From the NCBI GenBank assembly GCA_963817335.1, contig CAWFNX010000001.1, positions 372,001 to 436,000 on the forward strand: a DNA stretch of 64,000 nt, written 5' to 3'. The position numbers and the translations under genes are program-made. Below, one piece after another: positions 16,172 through 24,834 of the stretch. Below the pieces are notes generated by a model. The model had not been told where the DNA came from, did no database searches, and saw nothing but the letters and a program-made list of their open reading frames with translations. How positions within the stretch are numbered: the stretch's first letter is position 1; each line of letters begins with the position of its first letter. The DNA comes from AV40 sp963817335 (GTDB lineage Bacteria; Verrucomicrobiota; Verrucomicrobiia; Chthoniobacterales; UBA10450).

Positions 16172-16768
16172 ATGTTGTTCACAAATTCACAATTTGAAAA
16201 ACGGGTGCCGCGCATTTGGACCATTGGACATTCGACGCGCGAGATCGACGATTTCGTTTCGCTCTTGATTGAAAACGGAATCAAGCTGCTCGCCGATGTG
16301 CGAATGTATCCGGGATCCAGGCGTTATCCGCAGTTTGGTCGTGAAGCGCTGGCGAAATCGCTAGATGAGCGCGGAATTCGCTACGAACATTTTCCCGAGC
16401 TGGGCGGGCGGCGAAAAGCAAAACCCGATTCGAAGAACACTGCCTGGCGGAACGAAATGTTCCGCGGTTACGCCGATTACATGGAGACCGAAGAATTTCG
16501 AAAAGGCATCGAGCGACTTGTCGATTTAGCGGAGAAGACCGGGCCGACCGCCCAGACCGCATCGTCTACGCGAAGCGTTGCGGGCGCGGCAATCATGTGC
16601 GCCGAAGCGGTTTGGTGGCGCTGTCACCGCTCCCTCATTTCGGATTACCTGAAAGCGCGCGGCGTCGAAGTTCTGCACATTCTTGATCACAAGAAAGTCG
16701 AGCCGCATCCGTTTACTTCGGCAGCGAAAATTGTGAACGGCGAGTTAAGTTACGGCGATCTTCTGTAG
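16172..16768 (+). CDS. DUF488-family protein
   Basis: 198 residues. IWTIGHSTREIDDFVSLL, then LADVRMYPGSRRYPQFG and MCAEAVWWRCHRSLISDYL are the three family motifs (conserved Arg, Cys and Cys-His). Between the last two there is an unusual stretch of about 14 residues (PTAQTASSTRSVAG) in place of the short strand that normally leads into the MCAE motif. This may be an insertion or a local double frameshift. Its function is unknown; DUF488 proteins are often near DNA-processing genes. The TAG stop is part of a GTAG palindrome that follows. Confidence 0.85.
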   Translation: MLFTNSQFEKRVPRIWTIGHSTREIDDFVSLLIENGIKLLADVRMYPGSRRYPQFGREALAKSLDERGIRYEHFPELGGRRKAKPDSKNTAWRNEMFRGYADYMETEEFRKGIERLVDLAEKTGPTAQTASSTRSVAGAAIMCAEAVWWRCHRSLISDYLKARGVEVLHILDHKKVEPHPFTSAAKIVNGELSYGDLL

Positions 16769-16813
16769 CGGCGACGTCTCGTCGTCGAATCGGCGGTCGG
16801 AGACCGCCGCTAC
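16765..16813. repeat. REP-like GTAG...CTAC palindrome
   Basis: GTAGCGGCG at the left end is matched by CGCCGCTAC at the right end, with a second small hairpin (GACG..CGTC) inside. The left GTAG contains the DUF488 stop codon. The right end stops 4 bases before the serpin stop. Confidence 0.75.
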
Positions 16814-16817
16814 AAGG

Positions 16818-18089
16818 TCAACGTGGATCGGTGACCCGCCCGATGAACAAACATGCGCCGCTCGGCACGTGCTGGATTGCGTAAAGAAACGGTCGATCGA
16901 CTTTCACGTGGATCGGTTCCTTCGGGATTTCACGACGCGCAGTGAGCTCCATCATCACAACTGCGGTTGCGGCGGCCGCTTCGGTCCCTTTTTCGTCCAC
17001 CGCGATGAATGTTTTGTGAAAAACGTTGGAGATCGCGAGATATTTATCCGGCCGGCGCGGCGACATTTTATCGAAGTTGGCACTGCCTTGGGGATCGTCG
17101 AACGCGGTTTTCATTCCGAGTTGTTTCAAATTTTCAGCGAGCGGAATTGTGGGCGGCTCGATTTTGAACTTCGGCAACTCAAGATCGACCTCCTGGATAT
17201 CCAGTTTGGCGCATCTCGCGAGCATGTCGGCGTTCAATGTCGCTTCGAGATTTTTCAAACCGCCGACTTCGTCGGGGATCAGCACAACAAACTGCAATTC
17301 GTTTCCGGAATAGGGAACGCTGACGGCGGTGAAACCGTCATGCTTTGCGTAGCCATACGACTTTTGATTTTTCATTGTCGGCACATTGACCGAAGCGCCG
17401 CCATAAACGTGGAACGGCTTCGGCTCAGTCCCCCTGGCATCAAACTCGGAGCCCCATGGCGCTTTCAGATAAATCGCATTGGCGAGAACGAGTCGGGTCA
17501 ACTCCTTGATCCCTCCCTGTGGAACCAAATCCCGGATCTTGTCGCGGGTTTGCTGGGCGACCCATCTGTTGATGTAGGCGCGTGCAGCTTCGGGGTCTTT
17601 CTTGAAATCGAGGGTTTCAAACGGCGCGCCGTAGAATTTTTTGACGAGCTCGCGGAACGGATCGCGAAAATCGTAACCGCTTTGGGCGAACAGGTGGTTG
17701 GCAATCGAAAGGGTAATGGGTTCGCTCGGCCCGCCGTGCTTTTTTGATTGCTCCGCAATTTTTGCCGTCTTCTCAGACATTTCGCCTAACGATCGCTGCA
17801 ACGAAGCGAACGACGCGTGAATCGCTTCCCCGTCATTTGGAAAATGAAGAACGCGAGCCATCTCGGCGCGGGTTTCGCCGTCGGCGCCTGCGAATGTCAT
17901 CGCCAGCGCGCTCTCGATCGAGTACGGCGAAAGGCACAGGTTCTGGTCGCCAGCTGCGAGTTGACGATAAAGGTCAAGGCCAAGCGCATTCGCCGCGTGC
18001 GCTGCCTCCGTCGTCGGGTCAGCTGCGCGAACTGGAGAGATTGCCGCGAGCGCGACTGCGATTAACGCGCATGGTAGAAAGGGCCTCAT
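16818..18089 (-). CDS. Exported serpin (serine protease inhibitor)
   Basis: 423 residues including a signal peptide (MRPFLPCALIAVALAAISPV, then RA). NLCLSPYSIESALAMTFAGA, LVLANAIYLKAPW and FIAVDEKGTEAAAATAV are serpin signatures. The last is the inhibitory hinge with Gly, Thr, Glu and four Ala at P15-P9. The tail has DRPFLYAIQHVPSGACLFIG. The hinge suggests a working inhibitor. By alignment to alpha-1-antitrypsin P1 falls near MMELTAR, but the loop is longer and the exact residue is uncertain. It would act in the periplasm or outside, against foreign or own proteases. Confidence 0.95.
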   Translation of the reverse strand: MRPFLPCALIAVALAAISPVRAADPTTEAAHAANALGLDLYRQLAAGDQNLCLSPYSIESALAMTFAGADGETRAEMARVLHFPNDGEAIHASFASLQRSLGEMSEKTAKIAEQSKKHGGPSEPITLSIANHLFAQSGYDFRDPFRELVKKFYGAPFETLDFKKDPEAARAYINRWVAQQTRDKIRDLVPQGGIKELTRLVLANAIYLKAPWGSEFDARGTEPKPFHVYGGASVNVPTMKNQKSYGYAKHDGFTAVSVPYSGNELQFVVLIPDEVGGLKNLEATLNADMLARCAKLDIQEVDLELPKFKIEPPTIPLAENLKQLGMKTAFDDPQGSANFDKMSPRRPDKYLAISNVFHKTFIAVDEKGTEAAAATAVVMMELTARREIPKEPIHVKVDRPFLYAIQHVPSGACLFIGRVTDPR

Positions 18090-18113
18090 AAATAAAATTG
18101 AGTCGGCTGCGGC

Positions 18114-19700
18114 TTAATGATTTACCGACGGCTCGTTTTTGCGACGGACGTAGATATTTAGATCGGTATCGTCGCCAGCGAGCAGATCGTAGTGATTATG
18201 CACGTAGTTGACAATTGTCTCGGCGTTAGAGGCAAATCTTCGCTCAATCGTCAATAAAACGACATCGGGAGGATCGCGCTCGACTTCCGAAATTAAACGG
18301 GCGTGATCCGCAATCGTCTGATCGCCCGGCCAGAGATAATTCCAGCGAGTCGGGTTCCGCCGATTTGCCAGAAAATAGAACATCGGTTCGTACGGCAAGG
18401 CGAGGATCGCATGGTCTGGCGGAACATCCGTTTGGAGCATGCGCACAAAATCCGTCAGGACGGAGGCTTTTGGTATCCGGATTCCGCCGGCGCGTTCTAA
18501 TTCCAATGGTTCGGCCGAGTTGACCAACTCGGGAACGGTTGCGGGAATTAGCACGACGAGCCAAGTGGTACTGCAAACCAAACCGATAGCCGAGACGATA
18601 AGCGCAAGCGAGCGGTTGCGTTCCTTGATCCAGCCGAAAAACAGAGACCAGCCAAAGCACCACAGAAGGAAGAAAGGAGGCAGCGTTGCTAGGAGATGTT
18701 CCAGATCCGAGCGGGTTAAAGTTTGAAGCGTAAACAATCCGGACCAAAACGTCAGAAACAGCAGGACTCCGTAACGCGAAGTAAAACCGTTTCGTGCAAC
18801 TGAGTATATCAAGGAGATCGCGGCAACGAGCTGAACAATTGGAGGCAGATAGAACAGTGCTGCCCACGCATTCTCAGAAAGTGGCGCTTCCGGCGTAATT
18901 CTTGGAAAGGGCACCGAACTCGTCTTTGGATAGGTGAAGATCGGAAAAATGACCAACTGGCGGAACATTTCGGGTATCGCCCCTGCACACCAAAAATAAA
19001 TCAACGCCGGCACGACGATGAGAGCGGCTCCTGCGAGCCACGGAACGACGAGCGTTCTCATCGCGGGCCGCTGCGGATCTTTGCCGTGAGCAAAACCTTC
19101 GGCCAGTACGAAAATGCCTAACGCCAGCGACGTGTACACGGCTTGATCGTGTCGCAAGAAAAGCCCGAGGGCGGCGACAGCGCCCGAAGCAATCGCAAAC
19201 GGAATCCGGTTTGGGTTGATCGCCCACACAAATAGTAAGACCGATGCGGTTGAAGCAGCAACGCCCTGCCAGATTGCCAAAGGCGCGAAGTTGAAGAAAG
19301 GAAGGCCAAGAACGCAGCTGGGGACAGCGGCCATTAGAGCCAAAGTCGGGCCCATTAAACGCCGCCCGATTCCATAAATTAGCAGTGGGATGAGAATAAA
19401 TATCGCCAGTCCTAGAATGCGCATCGACAGGAGAGACGTGCCGAATATTTTGAACATCGCGGCGACGGTGTAAAAAGAAAGTGGCGCCTGAGGCGTTACG
19501 AAATCGCGATTTGGAATTTCTCCGTGGATCGCGCGCTCAGCGCCGTATGCGAGACATCCCTCGTCGCCCAAATCAAGTCCGGTCCGAAACCGTGGCCAGC
19601 CGATTGAAACACAAAAGATGATTAAGATGACGATGCAAAATAAATCGGGAACCGCGCCTTTCAGTCTCAAAAGGCGAGGCTGCGAATCGGCGAGGGGCAT
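18114..19700 (-). CDS. Membrane glycosyltransferase-like protein (GT39/ArnT-like)
   Basis: 528 residues from the ATG at 19700; a TTG at 19751 in frame is a weaker alternative. About 11 membrane helices. The first extracytoplasmic loop has GLDLGDEGCLAYGAERAIHG, with the acidic pair typical of GT-C enzymes, and then DFVTPQAPLSFY. The C-terminal soluble part carries LALPYEPMFYFLANRRNP, as in this superfamily. Such enzymes transfer sugars from polyprenyl-phosphate carriers at the outer face of the inner membrane. It is next to, and in the same direction as, a YfhO-like gene. Confidence 0.65.
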   Translation of the reverse strand: MPLADSQPRLLRLKGAVPDLFCIVILIIFCVSIGWPRFRTGLDLGDEGCLAYGAERAIHGEIPNRDFVTPQAPLSFYTVAAMFKIFGTSLLSMRILGLAIFILIPLLIYGIGRRLMGPTLALMAAVPSCVLGLPFFNFAPLAIWQGVAASTASVLLFVWAINPNRIPFAIASGAVAALGLFLRHDQAVYTSLALGIFVLAEGFAHGKDPQRPAMRTLVVPWLAGAALIVVPALIYFWCAGAIPEMFRQLVIFPIFTYPKTSSVPFPRITPEAPLSENAWAALFYLPPIVQLVAAISLIYSVARNGFTSRYGVLLFLTFWSGLFTLQTLTRSDLEHLLATLPPFFLLWCFGWSLFFGWIKERNRSLALIVSAIGLVCSTTWLVVLIPATVPELVNSAEPLELERAGGIRIPKASVLTDFVRMLQTDVPPDHAILALPYEPMFYFLANRRNPTRWNYLWPGDQTIADHARLISEVERDPPDVVLLTIERRFASNAETIVNYVHNHYDLLAGDDTDLNIYVRRKNEPSVNH

Positions 19701-19857
19701 TTGACAACGAAGCGCGAACAACCTGTTGATGGCGCAAGATAAAGGGCGCAATTGGGCTATTCAATCCTATCCGGCTGCCTTGTGCTGCGAAAGCGCATGG
19801 GCTGATTATCTTACCGGACCTTCTCGAATCCAAAGGCGTTCCGGGTCAGAAGTGACA

Positions 19858-22224
19858 TTACCCAGTTCCAGTTAGCCGGGGCCAGCGGTGAATTCCCAGG
19901 CCGAGGCAAAGCAGCGATGCCACGGTAATGATGGCTCCGATTGACAGAAAACGATTTTGATAATGCAGAATCACCCGATGCTCACCGCTATCTAGTGCGA
20001 CGCCCAGCAACCCGATATCCACCGGCAGGACCGTAACCGCTCGACCATCTTCAAAAGCGCGCCAGCCCTCATCGAATGGCGTTTGTACAACCATGACGGC
20101 TTTCCGAGCCAGGTGCACTTTGCCGACGATTTCAGATGGTCGAAATGATGTCAGTTCGAAGGCTGAATTGCGGAGCGAAAGAACTACTTCGTTGATGGAC
20201 CCGTCTGTGATTTCATTTTCTGCATCGGCGAGAGGGAGTTCTGGCAAATTGAGCTGTTCAGCCTGGTCCCTCTTCAGAGTGATTGCTCGAAGCAATGCGG
20301 ATGACTTTTTGCGCGCTGGCAATTTCAGGAACGCATCTTCCGGGATATAACGGTCGAAAATTAGACCGAGTGGAACCCATGCCACATTGCGGAAGAGATA
20401 CTGATGTTGGTAGTGCCTGACGAATTCGTAGAGAGTCGAATCTCGCAAAAGCGCCGCATCTTCTACCAGGGCATATTTTTCGCCCATCAAGATCGATAAC
20501 AACGGGTCATTTGTCACTCCGGGGCACCAGCGCGTGTCTGCTTCGGATTTCTCGGGAATCGCTCCGACCCCGAGAAGAAAGTCAATGTAGGCGCGATTAT
20601 TAAACGAACTGTAGGCCGCGGTGCCGTAATAGCCGAAAACCATCGCATCATTAAAGCCGTAGCTTACCGGGTACGCTGCCTGTAACTTAGTAACGCGGAA
20701 AAAGCTCGGGTCGCTTCCCTTGATATCGCGAACCGCGTCCACCGTATCGTCATTGTACCCAACCCGTTGTTGTAGCTCGCGCGCCGTAATTTTGTCGCGA
20801 TCTGAGACGGTGACAAAATCGAATCGGACGAGCTCGATTGCGGCGAGAAAGACTAAACCCCAAGTCGCCATTTTTTGTCGCCGGAACAATTGGCCGGCAG
20901 CGAGCAATGCAGCTGATCCGACCAGAAATAATGTGGTGTTCCGGATGAGTGACTTGTCCCTGGCCTCCGGCAGATGAAGAATGGCAATCGCGGCAATGGC
21001 AGTTGCTGCGAGCAGCCAGAGATTGATCGGTCGGCCTTGTTTGAAGTGTGACAACACCATCATCGCCATCGCGATCACGCCGATGACGATAAACAGGCAA
21101 TAGGTTCGGTAATAGTCGCCCTGAAATCCCCAGAACAAATAGCGGAACCACGGCAACACCATTGGCAGCATTGCTGCGACTAGAAACAGCCCGCAGATAA
21201 TGCGAACACGGTTCTTGGACACGACCAGCGCCTGGGGGACCAGAAGCACCGAAACCAGTCCACAATAGATGATTGGAGCTTCAAAATAGTTTTGCCACCC
21301 GTGGTATCGATCACCGACACCAAGCAGGTCGTTACCGAGAAACCTTAAGATTGCCGTTACGTAGTGTGCACGCGATTCCAATCCGAAGATCGGAAATGCG
21401 CCCAATGTAACCGCGGCGGTGGCGATACCTGATCCGCGTGGACTGTGCAACATGGTGAGCAGGTTTGGCAACGCGATCAAGGCGCTGATTCCAACGCCAA
21501 GAGCGGCCGCGCCGGCGATTGCGAATAGTTTTGGCAATTTAGTTCGCCAGTGACCTTCCGCGCTCCAAAGTTTCGCCGGGACATAGAAACAAAGCAAAAG
21601 CGCGCAAAGGTATAAATGGAATGCGCTGATTAGCCCGATTGCCGCGACCGCTAAACTTAACCATCCCCAATAACCTCTTTGCAGAGCCCACTCTACCGCC
21701 AGCAATACTGCGGTGAATCCCACAACCTCATCGGCTAAGACGAACCAACACGCTCCCATGCACATGTAGGCGGAAAAAGCCAGGAGCAGCGAGCCAAGAA
21801 CGGCCGCAGCAAACTCAATCCGCTGCAGGCGGAGAAAAGCGAAGTAGATCAAGCCGGTTGCGAGCACTTTACCCAAGTGCTGGTAAATCAGCGCATGAGC
21901 GATCAGCTCGCGCCGTAGCCAGATGACTGGTTCCCAAAACAAGTATCCGGCGAGATACAGAATATCCTGCCCAATCCCGACCGAGAACGACCAGGAAGGA
22001 AATCCATAATGGCGCAGGTAATCGGAGAAATGAACGAACCACGGATAGTAGTCGTCGAGCGAATCTCGGCCAACATCTGTATAAAGAAGGACCGAGCCGC
22101 CGAACAGAAAGTCCCGAAATATCAAGGCCCCGACCAAAAGGACGCAGCCCGCGACCAGCATGAATCTTGCGAAACGATTTTCGTCCCGGGTCAAACTTTG
22201 AAAGCGCCAGTGCCAATTCACCAT
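19858..22224 (-). CDS. YfhO-family large membrane protein
   Basis: 788 residues, about 12 to 14 membrane helices followed by a periplasmic C-terminal domain and a last helix. The YDTDVGRDSLDDYYPW-like loop near residue 55 (LLYTDVGRDSLDDYYPWFV) has the acidic residues of GT-C enzymes. FDEGWRAFEDGRAVTVLPVD near the end is the typical YfhO tail motif. In Firmicutes YfhO glycosylates lipoteichoic acid; here a role in surface glycan or lipid glycosylation is an inference. It precedes the GT39-like gene in the same direction, 157 bases apart. Confidence 0.75.
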   Translation of the reverse strand: MVNWHWRFQSLTRDENRFARFMLVAGCVLLVGALIFRDFLFGGSVLLYTDVGRDSLDDYYPWFVHFSDYLRHYGFPSWSFSVGIGQDILYLAGYLFWEPVIWLRRELIAHALIYQHLGKVLATGLIYFAFLRLQRIEFAAAVLGSLLLAFSAYMCMGACWFVLADEVVGFTAVLLAVEWALQRGYWGWLSLAVAAIGLISAFHLYLCALLLCFYVPAKLWSAEGHWRTKLPKLFAIAGAAALGVGISALIALPNLLTMLHSPRGSGIATAAVTLGAFPIFGLESRAHYVTAILRFLGNDLLGVGDRYHGWQNYFEAPIIYCGLVSVLLVPQALVVSKNRVRIICGLFLVAAMLPMVLPWFRYLFWGFQGDYYRTYCLFIVIGVIAMAMMVLSHFKQGRPINLWLLAATAIAAIAILHLPEARDKSLIRNTTLFLVGSAALLAAGQLFRRQKMATWGLVFLAAIELVRFDFVTVSDRDKITARELQQRVGYNDDTVDAVRDIKGSDPSFFRVTKLQAAYPVSYGFNDAMVFGYYGTAAYSSFNNRAYIDFLLGVGAIPEKSEADTRWCPGVTNDPLLSILMGEKYALVEDAALLRDSTLYEFVRHYQHQYLFRNVAWVPLGLIFDRYIPEDAFLKLPARKKSSALLRAITLKRDQAEQLNLPELPLADAENEITDGSINEVVLSLRNSAFELTSFRPSEIVGKVHLARKAVMVVQTPFDEGWRAFEDGRAVTVLPVDIGLLGVALDSGEHRVILHYQNRFLSIGAIITVASLLCLGLGIHRWPRLTGTG

Positions 22225-22392
22225 CGTTGTGGCGCAGTTATCTTTCCCGCCCGGACATCGAACGCGTCGCGCAGAGTAACCTGAAATCGAGTGATTCCGA
22301 CGAATAAGCCGGGAGATACTTTCATATTACTGGGAGCGATTATCACAACCTTGCGACGCTATTCAAAGTGGATTAGACAACTTCTTCCCAGC

Positions 22393-22465
22393 GGGTCGGT
22401 AGCTCAATCGGTAGAGCAGCGCCCTTTTAAGGCGTTGGTTCCGGGTTCGAGTCCCGGCCGACCCA
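22393..22465 (+). tRNA. tRNA-Lys (anticodon TTT)
   Basis: A complete 73-nt cloverleaf: acceptor GGGTCGG pairs with CCGACCC, D-arm AGCTCAATCGGTAGAGC, anticodon loop CTTTTAA, T-arm GGTTCGAGTCC, discriminator A. CCA is not encoded. Confidence 0.96.
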
Positions 22466-22473
22466 CGAATGTT

Positions 22474-22531
22474 GTAGCAGCGCTCTATAAGCGCCGGATG
22501 AATTCGTCCGACGGTCATAGACCGCCGCTAC
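22474..22531. repeat. REP-like GTAG...CTAC palindrome
   Basis: Starts GTAGCAGCG and ends ACCGCCGCTAC, with inner hairpin segments. The right CTA (22528-22530) is the stop codon of the HAD hydrolase gene on the minus strand. It directly follows tRNA-Lys. Confidence 0.7.
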
Positions 22532-23214
22532 AGGATCTTAACCAAATCGCTTAGCGAATTCTTGCCGCGCTCCAACTTGAAAATCGATAACCCGGCTGCG
22601 GTCGCGGCTTTCCAATCGCGCTCTGGATCGTCACCGACATGCAATGCTTCGCCACGTGTCAATTGCATAAACTTCAGTGCGCGGCGAAAAATTTCCGGGT
22701 CCGGTTTATCGGCTCCGATTTCGCTGGAAACGAAAATGTGCGAGAAAAATTTCGAGATGCCGAGATGTTCCAGGATCATTCGCAATCGGCCATCGAAATT
22801 TGAAACAACCGCGAGTTGGAACCGGGGCTGCAACTGTTCGAGAACGCCGACTATTTCCGGGTAAAGCTCCCACACGCCTGCTTCGGCGAAATGTTCGTAA
22901 GCGATCTCGAAAAAATTATCGCGATCGAGTTCGCTCAGCGCCGGCGCGATTTCGCCCAGCACTTTTTCCACGACTGCGCGCCACCAATCCTTGTCGTCGT
23001 TTACGCGCGGACCATCGATTGCCTCGCGCAGCGGCATTTCGCTCCATGCTTTCATGAAAGCGCGATCGAGCTTGGCCGCGTCCAAATTCAATCCGACCTC
23101 GTTGCCGACCAGGGCGTAGTGATATCCGACATTGTGGGTGAGATAAAACAGCGTCCCCATTGCGTCGAAAAAGATCGCTTTCGGGGAAGGTTCGATTTTG
23201 TTTTGTTTAGGCAT
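22528..23214 (-). CDS. HAD-superfamily hydrolase
   Basis: 228 residues from the ATG at 23214. The frame is open upstream but that part overlaps the divergent gene and has no match. Motif I is AIFFDAMGTLFY (nucleophile and acid Asp), motif II is AVVSNFDGRL, the Lys is in GADKPDPEIF and motif IV is LHVGDDPERDW. A helical cap lies between motifs I and II. Phosphatase or dehalogenase-like activity on an unknown small substrate. The start codons of this gene and of its divergent neighbour share the sequence CATG. Confidence 0.9.
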   Translation of the reverse strand: MPKQNKIEPSPKAIFFDAMGTLFYLTHNVGYHYALVGNEVGLNLDAAKLDRAFMKAWSEMPLREAIDGPRVNDDKDWWRAVVEKVLGEIAPALSELDRDNFFEIAYEHFAEAGVWELYPEIVGVLEQLQPRFQLAVVSNFDGRLRMILEHLGISKFFSHIFVSSEIGADKPDPEIFRRALKFMQLTRGEALHVGDDPERDWKAATAAGLSIFKLERGKNSLSDLVKIL

Positions 23215-23626
23215 GAACTCCGCAGGTCGATGGAAAATCGGTTTTCTCGTTCTCGCAAGCTTTGTTGCGGGCGCGGTGACAGGCGCATTTCTAATCATGG
23301 GATCGGCCAAGGACGAGATGCGTCGCCAACGCGATCCGCTGCGCTGGTTCAGCAGCACGCCCGACCGTTGGCGGACCGAGATGAACTTAACGGCCGATCA
23401 GGACCAAAAGATCCGGCCGATCTTGCAGCAGATCGACGATGAGTTGACCAATCGACGCGCGGTCGATCTTCGTGAGACCGAAGGAATTCTCTCGCGCGGG
23501 GAAGATCGTATCGGGGGCATCCTCACCCCGGACCAGCGCCCGCGCCTGCACCAGACTTTCGAGCAACGACGGCAGCGCCTGCGCGATTGGATGGGCGTGA
23601 ACGATCAACAAAAAACGACCGAGTGA
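23213..23626 (+). CDS. Membrane-anchored Spy/CpxP-like protein
   Basis: 137 residues from the ATG at 23213. An N-terminal membrane anchor (IGFLVLASFVAGAVTGAFLI) precedes an all-helical periplasmic part with two LTxxQ-like elements, MNLTADQDQKIRPIL and GGILTPDQRPRLHQ. That is the Spy/CpxP and metal-resistance (CnrR/ZraP-like) pattern. Probably a small periplasmic chaperone or stress sensor. The start overlaps the divergent HAD gene's start by 2 bp, so the promoters lie within each other's coding region or further downstream starts are used. Confidence 0.65.
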   Translation: MNSAGRWKIGFLVLASFVAGAVTGAFLIMGSAKDEMRRQRDPLRWFSSTPDRWRTEMNLTADQDQKIRPILQQIDDELTNRRAVDLRETEGILSRGEDRIGGILTPDQRPRLHQTFEQRRQRLRDWMGVNDQQKTTE

Positions 23627-23672
23627 TTTTTCGCCGGTTGGACAATCACGTCCGAACACTCGATTAATTGAA

Positions 23673-24764
23673 ATGCTGCCAGTCGAGCACAACGATCCGA
23701 TCAACGCGAAGATCCTGGCGATTTCTGAGGACAAGGTCGAAGGCTTCGTGCGCGAACCTTTCGAAGAGATTGCGCATCGCTCGGGAGTTGATGTCGATAC
23801 CGTGATGGCGCGAATTGCGGCGATGCTGCGCGCGGGAACGGTCCGCCGTGTCCGGCAAACTTTGCTCGCCACTAATCTGGCCGACGGCGCGCTGGTCGCC
23901 TGGAAAGTTCCGGAAGAGAAGATCGAAAGCGCGTTTGATTGGATGTCCCAGCGCGATCCGTTTTCGGGCCACGTCGTCGTGCGTTCAACCGACACCGTGA
24001 CGGCGGGTTCGGAATACAAACTCTGGACAACGGTGAAAGTGCCGCACGGATTTTCGTTGGAGAAGCATTGTGCCCTGCTGACCAAAAAGGTTGGCGCGGA
24101 AAAATTCCGCATCATGCCGGCGAAAGGAATTTTCACTCTCGGGGTCGGCCACGTTCGGCGAAAAACCGTCGAACCCGGCAGCAAAGCCGACCATCCCGCG
24201 AAAATGATTCGGGTCGAGGCTGCCAATCTGAGCGAACATGAATGGGACGTTTTGCTGGCACTGAAGCGCGAGTTCGCGCCCGAGGAAATTCGTCCGAATC
24301 CGTGGGCGCCGCGCGCGGCCGAAGCCGGTGTCACTCTTGAGGAATTTTTCCGCGTGGCGGAGGATTTAAGCACCCGCAAAATCATCGGCCGCTTTTCCAC
24401 GTTTCTCGAGCACGTGAAACCGTCGCAAACTGGAGTTCGGGTCACACGTTTCAATGCCCTGTTCCATTACGCCGTGCCGACAGGTCGCGAAATTGAAACC
24501 GGCGGCGAAGTCGGCCGTCATCACATCCTGACCCATTGCTATTGGCGCGAAGGCGGCCCGGAATTTAAAAACGTCAACATCATGGCGGTAGCTCACGGAA
24601 CTGAAAAACCGCGATTGCTCGAACACAAGGCCGCGATCGATCGACATCTCGCGGCCTGCGGGATTCCGGTTTCCTATACAAATGTTTTCTGGGGCGGCCG
24701 CAGCGAAATTAAACCGTCGGAGATTTCACCGAAGATTTATCGCGAGTGGCTGGCAAAAACATGA
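23673..24764 (+). CDS. Two-module Lrp/AsnC-fold protein, siroheme decarboxylase (AhbA/AhbB, NirDL)-like
   Basis: 363 residues in two repeats of winged helix plus AsnC-type ferredoxin fold. The first helix-turn-helix is near residues 15-65 (IAHRSGVDVDTVMARIAAML) and the second near 205-260 (LEEFFRVAEDLSTRKIIGR). The second module contains HYAVPTGREIETGGEVGRHH, then ILTHCYWREGGPEFKNVNIM and AVAHG, close to the AhbA/NirD active-site region (His and Cys-Tyr). Such proteins turn siroheme into didecarboxysiroheme for heme d1 or alternative heme synthesis. No other heme genes are adjacent, so a regulator role remains possible. Confidence 0.65.
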   Translation: MLPVEHNDPINAKILAISEDKVEGFVREPFEEIAHRSGVDVDTVMARIAAMLRAGTVRRVRQTLLATNLADGALVAWKVPEEKIESAFDWMSQRDPFSGHVVVRSTDTVTAGSEYKLWTTVKVPHGFSLEKHCALLTKKVGAEKFRIMPAKGIFTLGVGHVRRKTVEPGSKADHPAKMIRVEAANLSEHEWDVLLALKREFAPEEIRPNPWAPRAAEAGVTLEEFFRVAEDLSTRKIIGRFSTFLEHVKPSQTGVRVTRFNALFHYAVPTGREIETGGEVGRHHILTHCYWREGGPEFKNVNIMAVAHGTEKPRLLEHKAAIDRHLAACGIPVSYTNVFWGGRSEIKPSEISPKIYREWLAKT

Positions 24765-24769
24765 GTGTT

Positions 24770-24832
24770 GTGGCGGCAGGCGTCCCGCCTGCGATCCTGA
24801 TACAATTCTGCAGCCGAGACGGCTGCCTCCAC
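24770..24832. repeat. GTGG...CCAC palindromic repeat in the trpD leader
   Basis: Left arm GTGGCGGCAGGC and right arm GGCTGCCTCCAC are inverted copies with a mismatch, and each contains its own small hairpin (GCAGGCG-CCGCCTGC type). It fills the gap between the AhbA-like stop and trpD, ending 2 bases before the trpD start. Confidence 0.6.
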
Positions 24833-24834
24833 AG

